From positions 1 to 38,395 of the forward strand of contig NZ_FNUX01000029.1 in the NCBI RefSeq assembly GCF_900108305.1: 38,395 nucleotides of DNA, written 5' to 3'. Positions within the stretch are counted from its first letter, which is position 1. The number at the start of each line of letters is the position of its first letter. Both the position numbers and the translations under genes were made by a program. Below, one piece after another: positions 32,877-38,395 of this stretch. Source of the stretch: Nitrosomonas ureae (GTDB taxonomy: Bacteria; Pseudomonadota; Gammaproteobacteria; Burkholderiales; Nitrosomonadaceae). Under the pieces are notes generated by a model. That model did not search any database and was not told the DNA's origin. It saw nothing but the letters and a program-made list of their open reading frames with translations.

Positions 32877-35099
32877 TTAACTGTTTCCAGTATCCAAGAA
32901 GCTACGTAGGCGCTCAGAACGGGCAGGGTGACGTAACTTGCGCAACGCTTTGGCTTCAATCTGGCGAATGCGTTCACGAGTAACATCGAACTGTTTTCCG
33001 ACTTCTTCCAGAGTATGATCGGTATTCATTTCGATGCCGAAACGCATACGCAACACTTTGGCTTCGCGTGGTGTTAATGAGTCTAATATATCTTTTGTTA
33101 CACCGCGTAAACTGGCATAGACCGCTGCATCGGCCGGTGCCATCGTAGCCGCGTCTTCGATAAAATCACCGAGATGTGAGTCTTCATCATCGCCAATCGG
33201 TGTTTCCATGGAAATCGGTTCTTTGGAAATTTTAAGAATTTTACGAATTTTTTCTTCGGGCATTTCCATTTTCTGCGCGAGCACAGCCGGCTCAGGCTCT
33301 TGCCCTGTTTCTTGTAGTATCTGTCGTGAGATACGATTCATTTTATTGATTGTTTCAATCATATGCACTGGTATTCGTATCGTGCGTGCCTGATCGGCAA
33401 TTGAGCGGGTAATTGCTTGACGTATCCACCATGTTGCATAAGTTGAAAATTTGTAACCACGCCGATATTCAAATTTGTCCACTGCCTTCATTAAACCAAT
33501 ATTTCCTTCTTGAATTAAATCAAGAAATTGTAATCCACGATTGGTATATTTCTTGGCGATTGAAATTACCAAGCGTAAATTTGCTTCTGTCATTTCGCGC
33601 TTGGCACGACGGGCTTTTGCTTCGCCGGTAGACATCTTGCGATTGATTTCTTTCAAATCTTTTATTGGGATTCCAATCTTGCTTCTAAGTGCAAGCAGAT
33701 TGTGTTGCTCTTCAAGAATTGCGGGTTTGTAATGCTCGAGTGCTTGACCATAGGGCTTTCCCACTTTGATTTCTTGCGCGATCCAATCAAGATTTGTCTC
33801 ATTTCCGGGGAAAGTCTTAATAAAGTGATTTCTTGGCATTTTCGCTTTAGATACGCATAAGTCCATTATTTTACGTTCATAGTTACGCACATCGCCAACT
33901 AATTCGCGTTGAGTGTCACAAAGCTTTTCCACCATTTTTGCAGAAAATCGAATGGCCATTAACTCAGACGAAATTTTATCTTGCAACTCAATATAATCTT
34001 GATGATAAGGCCCATCGTTTTCAAGCAACGCTTGCATTTCGTTGTGCATTTGGCGAATTACTGTAAAACGTTCAAGCGCATCCGCTTTAAGTTTTAACAG
34101 ATCAGCGCTAGCAATTGCTGCGCCGTCGCTGTCTTCATCCTCATCTTCATCATCGGCGAGATCGTTGGAAGCAAGCTCTTGCTCGATAGCTTCTTCTGAT
34201 AATTCTTCATTGATAATATCTTGTGCATTCGCGTCTAATAATCCATCGACAACTTCATCGATACGCATAGTCTCTTTCTCAACTTCAACAGACAAATCAA
34301 CTATTCTTGCAATAATTGGAGGGCAGGCTGAAATCGCTTGAATCATATGGCGCAATCCACCTTCGATACGTTTTGCGATTTCAATTTCACTTTCGCGCGT
34401 GAGTAAACCTACTGAACCCATTTCGCGCATATACATGCGCACCGGATCGGTCGTGCGTCCAAATTCGGAGTCAACTGTTGAAAGTGCAGCTTCTGCTTCT
34501 TCTGCAACATCCTCATCAGCCACCGTGGTTGCTGCATCAGACATCAACAAGGTTTCGACATCCGGCGCTTCATCATGCACTGATATGCCCATATCATTGA
34601 TCATGCTGATGATACCTTCAATTTGCTCTGCATCCAGCATATCATCAGGCAAATGATCATTGATTTCCGCGTAGGTGAGATATCCGCGTTCTTTTCCTAA
34701 TCCAATAAGTATTTTCAAGCGCATACGACGCGCTTCAATATCCTGAGGTTGTGAATTACTGCTTTGGATAATAGAGGCAGAATTAATTTTATCAACCTGA
34801 TCTTTGCTTATGTTTGTTTTGTTCCTTTTGGGAATTCTGCCTCTGGTTTTCTTGATCTCGCTCAGGCCGCCAGCATTTTCATCCATTGCCTCTTGAAAAG
34901 TTTCAACTGCACCCAGGGTGGCTTTAGCAGATACTCCTGCTGGAATCGTTTTATCTGTTGCTTTTTTTACGGTCATTTTTACTTTCTTTTCTGCCATTTC
35001 TTTATCGACGTTCTTTGTTTTTTTTGTGGATAGTTTGTTGATAACTTCATTTTCGATATCTTCAGACTTGGATGTTCCTGTTGCTCTTGTTTTTGGCAT
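32877..35099 (-). CDS. rpoD: Primary RNA polymerase sigma factor RpoD (sigma-70)
   Basis: The 740-residue protein has all sigma-70 regions. Region 1.1 is at about 125-185 ([20 protein letters not shown]), and an acidic non-conserved block ([13 protein letters not shown]) follows. Regions 2.1-2.4 include [20 protein letters not shown] and [20 protein letters not shown], and region 4.2 ends in [20 protein letters not shown]. It has a Lys/Thr/Ala-rich extension of about 120 residues before region 1.1, as is common in betaproteobacterial RpoD. GGGA about 9 bases upstream supports the start. It is the last protein gene of the rpsU-yqeY-dnaG-rpoD run. Confidence 0.97.
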   Translation of the reverse strand: MPKTRATGTSKSEDIENEVINKLSTKKTKNVDKEMAEKKVKMTVKKATDKTIPAGVSAKATLGAVETFQEAMDENAGGLSEIKKTRGRIPKRNKTNISKDQVDKINSASIIQSSNSQPQDIEARRMRLKILIGLGKERGYLTYAEINDHLPDDMLDAEQIEGIISMINDMGISVHDEAPDVETLLMSDAATTVADEDVAEEAEAALSTVDSEFGRTTDPVRMYMREMGSVGLLTRESEIEIAKRIEGGLRHMIQAISACPPIIARIVDLSVEVEKETMRIDEVVDGLLDANAQDIINEELSEEAIEQELASNDLADDEDEDEDSDGAAIASADLLKLKADALERFTVIRQMHNEMQALLENDGPYHQDYIELQDKISSELMAIRFSAKMVEKLCDTQRELVGDVRNYERKIMDLCVSKAKMPRNHFIKTFPGNETNLDWIAQEIKVGKPYGQALEHYKPAILEEQHNLLALRSKIGIPIKDLKEINRKMSTGEAKARRAKREMTEANLRLVISIAKKYTNRGLQFLDLIQEGNIGLMKAVDKFEYRRGYKFSTYATWWIRQAITRSIADQARTIRIPVHMIETINKMNRISRQILQETGQEPEPAVLAQKMEMPEEKIRKILKISKEPISMETPIGDDEDSHLGDFIEDAATMAPADAAVYASLRGVTKDILDSLTPREAKVLRMRFGIEMNTDHTLEEVGKQFDVTRERIRQIEAKALRKLRHPARSERLRSFLDTGNS

Positions 35100-35186
35100 A
35101 TTGGATTCCCAATGATATGGATGAATTTATAGCTGAAAAGGTCGAATTATAGCAAAATTCCTTGCTGCTGACACTTTAAACCAGCT

Positions 35187-36986
35187 TCATCGCATTGCTA
35201 GTTGTTGTAGTTCCCGTTTTTCATCATTAGTAAGCATGCTCAGAGGCTTGCTATATAATTCTGTGATACGTTTCTCGCGTTGCGTCTGTTGTAATTTTTC
35301 TAATGTACCTGAGAATTCTGCTTCCAAATCAATTGTGTCGTCCCATTTTAAAGTTTCACTTTCGATATTTTCAAACAATGTTCTATGTGAACTGTCTTGT
35401 AAATAAGCGAATATTGTTGAAGTTGGTGATTCACTATTAATCAAGTGAGGATTTTTGTCAAAAAGTTCAATCAACACTTTTAGTGCAGCTATTTCTTTTG
35501 AGTTTTCTTTTTCCTCTGAAAGCCATTTTCTATTTATCCTATTGATATAATTAGGATTGTGTAATAGCATCATAATTAACCGACGATGAGGTGTAGCCAG
35601 TTGTTTTGGTGATGCCTTCCTTGTCACATGCCTCTTGGAAGATGGCCTTGTTTGTAATATTTCTTCTAGTTCAGGCTGATCAATGTTGCTGAGCTCTGCC
35701 AAGCGTCTTAATAATATCAATGAAAGTGCTGTTGCAGTTATTTGCTGCAATAGTGGCTTGGCATCATTTATCAGTTTGGCGCGACCCTCGCTAGTTTGGA
35801 TGTTAATTCTTGAACATAATTCCTTAAATAGAAATTCTGATAAGGGTATTGACTGTTTTAGCAACTGTTCAAAAGATTCTCTTCCGTTTTGTTTTACATA
35901 ACTGTCGGGATCTGTGCCCTCAGGTAAAAAAAGAAAGCTCAGAAACTTACCATCCGAAAGTAGCGCAAGACTATTTTCAAGAGCCCGCCAAGCAGCTTTT
36001 CTACCGGCTTTATCTCCATCAAAACAAAAAATGATTTGATCAGTCTGACGCAATAGCTTTTGTAAATGAAAACTGGTTGTGGATGTGCCCAAGGAAGCTA
36101 CTGCATGATCAATTCCATGTTGCGCAAGCGATATGACATCCATGTATCCTTCTACAACGAGTGCACAATTTACCTCACGAATAGCGCGACGTGCAGAAAA
36201 AAGATTGTATAATTCGCGCCCCTTCTCAAATAGAGTCGTCTCTGGAGAATTCAGATATTTGGGCTCTTCATCGTCTAATGCCCGTCCGCCAAAACCAATG
36301 ATCTGGCCTTTCTGATTAAGAATTGGAAACATAATGCGATTTCTGAATCTGTCGTATTGTTTATCTTCATTTCCAACAATGACTAATCCGGCTTGAACTA
36401 ATAAATTACGGGTTTTTTCTGATTTATAATCAGAAAAAACGGTTTCCAGATTTTGCCAGCCGGTTGGTGCATAACCAATAGCAAATCGCGCAGCTGATTC
36501 ACCCGACAAGCCACGTTTTTTAAGATAGGCAATAGCTTTTTCGGAATTTTTTAATTGCTCTCGATAAAAACGCGTGGCGACTTGCATTAAATTTAAAAGT
36601 TCTTGAGAAGATATCGCTGAATTGTTAATGTAATGGTCATTTGCGAAATACTCTAAATCATTACGGACAGCTGAATTAGAGGGGATATTTTCTTGCTGAA
36701 TTGGTACTTGCATTCCAACATGAGCTGCTAAATCGTGTACTGCTTCAACAAAGCTCAATCCACCATATTCCATTAGAAAGTGGATGGCACTGCCATGTGC
36801 GCCGCAACCAAAGCAATGGTAGAACTGTTTAGATTGACTGACTGTGAATGAAGGGGTTTTCTCATTATGAAACGGGCAGCACGCAACATAATTAGCGCCT
36901 GCTTTCTTAAGTGGCACATGGCGGTCAATCGTATCGACAATATCCGCACGATTAAGCAGGTCATGAATGAAAGTTTGTGGAATCAT
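35187..36986 (-). CDS. dnaG: DNA primase DnaG
   Basis: The 599-residue replication primase has an N-terminal zinc finger with C37, H40, C58 and C61 (CCPFHNEKTPSF ... FYHCFGCGAHG). A catalytic core follows with RFRNRIMFPILNQKGQIIGF and GGRALDD, then the TOPRIM fold with the acidic motif VVEGYMDVISL and FCFDGDKAGRKAAWRAL. The C-terminal helicase-binding region is more variable. It sits in the conserved macromolecular-synthesis order, 87 bp upstream of rpoD. Confidence 0.97.
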   Translation of the reverse strand: MIPQTFIHDLLNRADIVDTIDRHVPLKKAGANYVACCPFHNEKTPSFTVSQSKQFYHCFGCGAHGSAIHFLMEYGGLSFVEAVHDLAAHVGMQVPIQQENIPSNSAVRNDLEYFANDHYINNSAISSQELLNLMQVATRFYREQLKNSEKAIAYLKKRGLSGESAARFAIGYAPTGWQNLETVFSDYKSEKTRNLLVQAGLVIVGNEDKQYDRFRNRIMFPILNQKGQIIGFGGRALDDEEPKYLNSPETTLFEKGRELYNLFSARRAIREVNCALVVEGYMDVISLAQHGIDHAVASLGTSTTSFHLQKLLRQTDQIIFCFDGDKAGRKAAWRALENSLALLSDGKFLSFLFLPEGTDPDSYVKQNGRESFEQLLKQSIPLSEFLFKELCSRINIQTSEGRAKLINDAKPLLQQITATALSLILLRRLAELSNIDQPELEEILQTRPSSKRHVTRKASPKQLATPHRRLIMMLLHNPNYINRINRKWLSEEKENSKEIAALKVLIELFDKNPHLINSESPTSTIFAYLQDSSHRTLFENIESETLKWDDTIDLEAEFSGTLEKLQQTQREKRITELYSKPLSMLTNDEKRELQQLAMR

Positions 36987-37073
36987 TTATCAAGAAATAA
37001 TACATCCCGCAAGCAACTAAAAGAAATTATCCCAACTAAAATTACAACAAGCAGAATCCTTAGGTGGATAACA

Positions 37074-37526
37074 TCAGATCGACATTTTTTCTTTGATCAA
37101 TATAGATACTTTGCCCATATCAGCACGTCCGGTAAGCTTTGGTTTTAGTATCGCGATTACTTTTCCCATATCCTGCATACTTACTGCGCCAGCTTCTACT
37201 ATTGCTTCAGAAATTAGAGCATTTATTTCAGACTCATTAAAGGGTTTGGGCATATATGCACTAAGAACCAAAACCTCATCCTTTTCATTATTGGCAAGAT
37301 CAAATCTCTGCGCTGCTTCGTACTGAGTAATTGAATCCTTACGTTGCTTGAGCATTTTCTCGATAATAGCTAAGACTCCCGAATCGTCAAGTATTATGCG
37401 CTCATCAACTTCTTTCTGTTTGATAGCGGCTTGCAATAAACGAATAGCGTCACGTTGCTTAGTATTGCCCGTACGCATCGCAATTTTCATATCTTCGGTA
37501 ATTTTCTGCTTTAAATCGATAGCCAT
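37074..37526 (-). CDS. yqeY: GatB/YqeY domain protein
   Basis: The 150-residue protein begins LKQKITEDMKIAMRTGNTKQ, has RDAIRLLQAAIKQKEVDERI and a C-terminal half ending MGKVSILIKEKMS, the YqeY family pattern related to the tail domain of GatB. It may help tRNA-dependent amidation or tRNA binding, but its own function is not settled. Its position between rpsU and dnaG is conserved in many proteobacteria. The 87 bp before dnaG hold nothing recognisable. Confidence 0.92.
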   Translation of the reverse strand: MAIDLKQKITEDMKIAMRTGNTKQRDAIRLLQAAIKQKEVDERIILDDSGVLAIIEKMLKQRKDSITQYEAAQRFDLANNEKDEVLVLSAYMPKPFNESEINALISEAIVEAGAVSMQDMGKVIAILKPKLTGRADMGKVSILIKEKMSI

Positions 37527-37637
37527 AATGAGCGAGCCTGATATTATTCTTCGACTCCAATAGTCAATTCAAAGATAGCTGAAAATAGCTTTCAACTACT
37601 TTCAGATCTATTATTCTGACAATCGGACTATGATCAC

Positions 37638-37850
37638 TTAATAAAGTTTTGGTGGTAGCAATTGACTGCGCAAACGCTTGTAGTTACGCTTTACGGCCGC
37701 CGCAAGTTTGCGTTTTCGCTCTGCTGTTGGTTTTTCATAAAACTCACGAGCACGTAGTTCTGTTAGTATTCCCGTTTTCTCGATAGAACGTTTAAAGCGT
37801 CGCATTGCAACTTCAAATGGCTCATTTTCCTTAACTTTAATAGTCGTCAT
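37638..37850 (-). CDS. rpsU: 30S ribosomal protein S21
   Basis: The 70-residue basic protein has the S21 pattern: [20 protein letters not shown], then [20 protein letters not shown] and a Lys/Arg-rich tail. It is part of the 30S subunit platform near the 3' end of 16S rRNA and helps initiation. It is the first gene of the rpsU-yqeY-dnaG-rpoD run. An AAGAGA lies about 10 bases upstream of ATG. Confidence 0.97.
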   Translation of the reverse strand: MTTIKVKENEPFEVAMRRFKRSIEKTGILTELRAREFYEKPTAERKRKLAAAVKRNYKRLRSQLLPPKLY

Positions 37851-37938
37851 ATAGGCGTGATCTCTTGGTTAGTAGTTAGTGATAGCAAAAAAATTATTCT
37901 TCACCCATTAACGAGTATGGGCATAACAAAAGCCTTTG

Positions 37939-37966
37939 ATTATAACACTAAGAAGTTTGTTGCAAA
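37939..37966 (-). promoter_or_regulatory. Sigma-70 promoter of the rpsU-dnaG-rpoD run
   Basis: On the minus strand a perfect TATAAT (37944-37939) is preceded by TGT, forming an extended -10. A TTTGCA -35-like box lies at 37966-37961 with a 16-bp spacer. It lies about 90 bp upstream of rpsU, so the leader would be roughly 80 nt. Confidence 0.7.
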
Positions 37967-38043
37967 AGAAGAATCTACAATTCACGTGTTGCTGGCCATA
38001 AGCAAAATATTGATAGTATCCATGATATGAATACATTGATTTA

Positions 38044-38395
38044 GGGCCTGTTAACACTATTTGATATAATGCGGTGATGTAAATCACCGAAAGCCAATAT
38101 CAACAGATCGAACACTGTATGCCGCGCCAACGTGGCAATGTCAGTCATTCCAATCTACAAATTCTCAATGCTATTCTGTATGTTACCGAGCATGGTTGCA
38201 AGTGGAGTGGACTACCCAAGCGCTTCGGCAATTGGCGCACCATCTACACTCGAATGAATCGATGGGCAAAAAGTGGCGTGCTTCAAAAAGTTTTTGAGCA
38301 GTTGCAGCAACAACAAATCATTCGCATCAAAATTGAAGCCGTTTCGATGGATAGCACCAGCATCAAAGTGCACCCTGATGGTACTGGTGCATTAA
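38044..38395 (+). mobile_element. Left end of an IS5-type insertion sequence, cut by the window edge
   Basis: The sequence GGGCCTGTTAACACTAT beginning near 38044 is the kind of terminal inverted repeat seen in IS5-group elements of these bacteria. It is preceded by TTA, compatible with a TNA target. A transposase frame follows. The right end lies outside the window, so the boundary and target duplication cannot be confirmed. Confidence 0.75.
38077..38395 (+). pseudogene. IS5-family transposase, N-terminal part with stop at codon 2
   Basis: The frame reads ITESQYQQIEHCMPRQRGNV, later HGCKWSGLPKRFGNWRTIYT and MDSTSIKVHPDGTGAL, the N-terminal domain and first DDE Asp region of IS5-family transposases. 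Related elements usually begin M-E-I-T-E. Here the ATG at 38077 is followed directly by TAA (38080-38082), as if GAA had mutated. Translation could start later, at ATG 38119, or at a non-standard codon. Otherwise the copy is inactive. The 3' part is outside the window. Confidence 0.75.

Overview
The window looks like chromosome from a betaproteobacterium, most likely a Nitrosomonas-type organism. This is inferred from the overall style of the proteins, moderate GC, the rpsU-yqeY-dnaG-rpoD order and the FecR/CHASE2-cyclase pair. No ammonia-oxidation gene is present, so the genus is a judgement rather than a proof.

Layout. The left end (1-160) holds only the tail of an unrecognised reading frame. 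Bases 240-6837 (+) are a minor-pilin cluster of type IV pili, fimT-pilV-pilW-pilX-pilY1-pilE, with short overlaps between the first four genes. Bases 7039-10987 (-) carry a large AsmA-like DUF748 envelope protein and a periplasmic FKBP prolyl isomerase. Bases 11171-13151 (+) carry a DUF454 membrane protein and a secreted DUF4139 protein. Bases 13169-14746 (-) are a small AT-rich restriction-modification island: the methyltransferase looks intact, but the endonuclease is frameshifted by an 8-bp tandem duplication. A VanZ-like membrane protein and an unlisted 24-residue membrane peptide follow (14835-16036, -). Bases 16137-19740 (-) form a tight run of mug-like glycosylase, gpmA, desaturase, HIT protein and nucleotidyltransferase genes, preceded by a cysteine desulfurase (to 20989).

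The least understood part is 21139-24422. Two paralogous cytoplasmic-looking proteins (247 and 251 aa, +) each face a convergent gene for an exported, internally repeated protein with a conserved CC...C tail (-). It looks like a duplicated two-gene cassette. One copy of the exported partner is split by two stop codons beside an 8-bp triplet repeat. The cassette abuts an outer-membrane FecR-TPR-beta-barrel protein (24444-27764) and a CHASE2 class III nucleotide cyclase (28208-30463), both on the minus strand and plausibly a sensing pair.

The right part holds a YdjM-like membrane protein, a TusA-like sulfur carrier, a decayed porin tail, tRNA-Ile2(CAU) with a terminator, and the housekeeping run rpoD, dnaG, yqeY, rpsU (all -) with a promoter upstream of rpsU. 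The window ends inside an IS5-type insertion sequence whose transposase frame has a stop at codon 2.

A recurring theme is short unstable repeats at gene-deciding positions: three 8-bp units over the fimT start, a G9 run in pilY1, two 8-bp units breaking the endonuclease, and three 8-bp units beside the break in the exported-protein gene. These may be contingency (phase-variable) loci or a local footprint of replication slippage.
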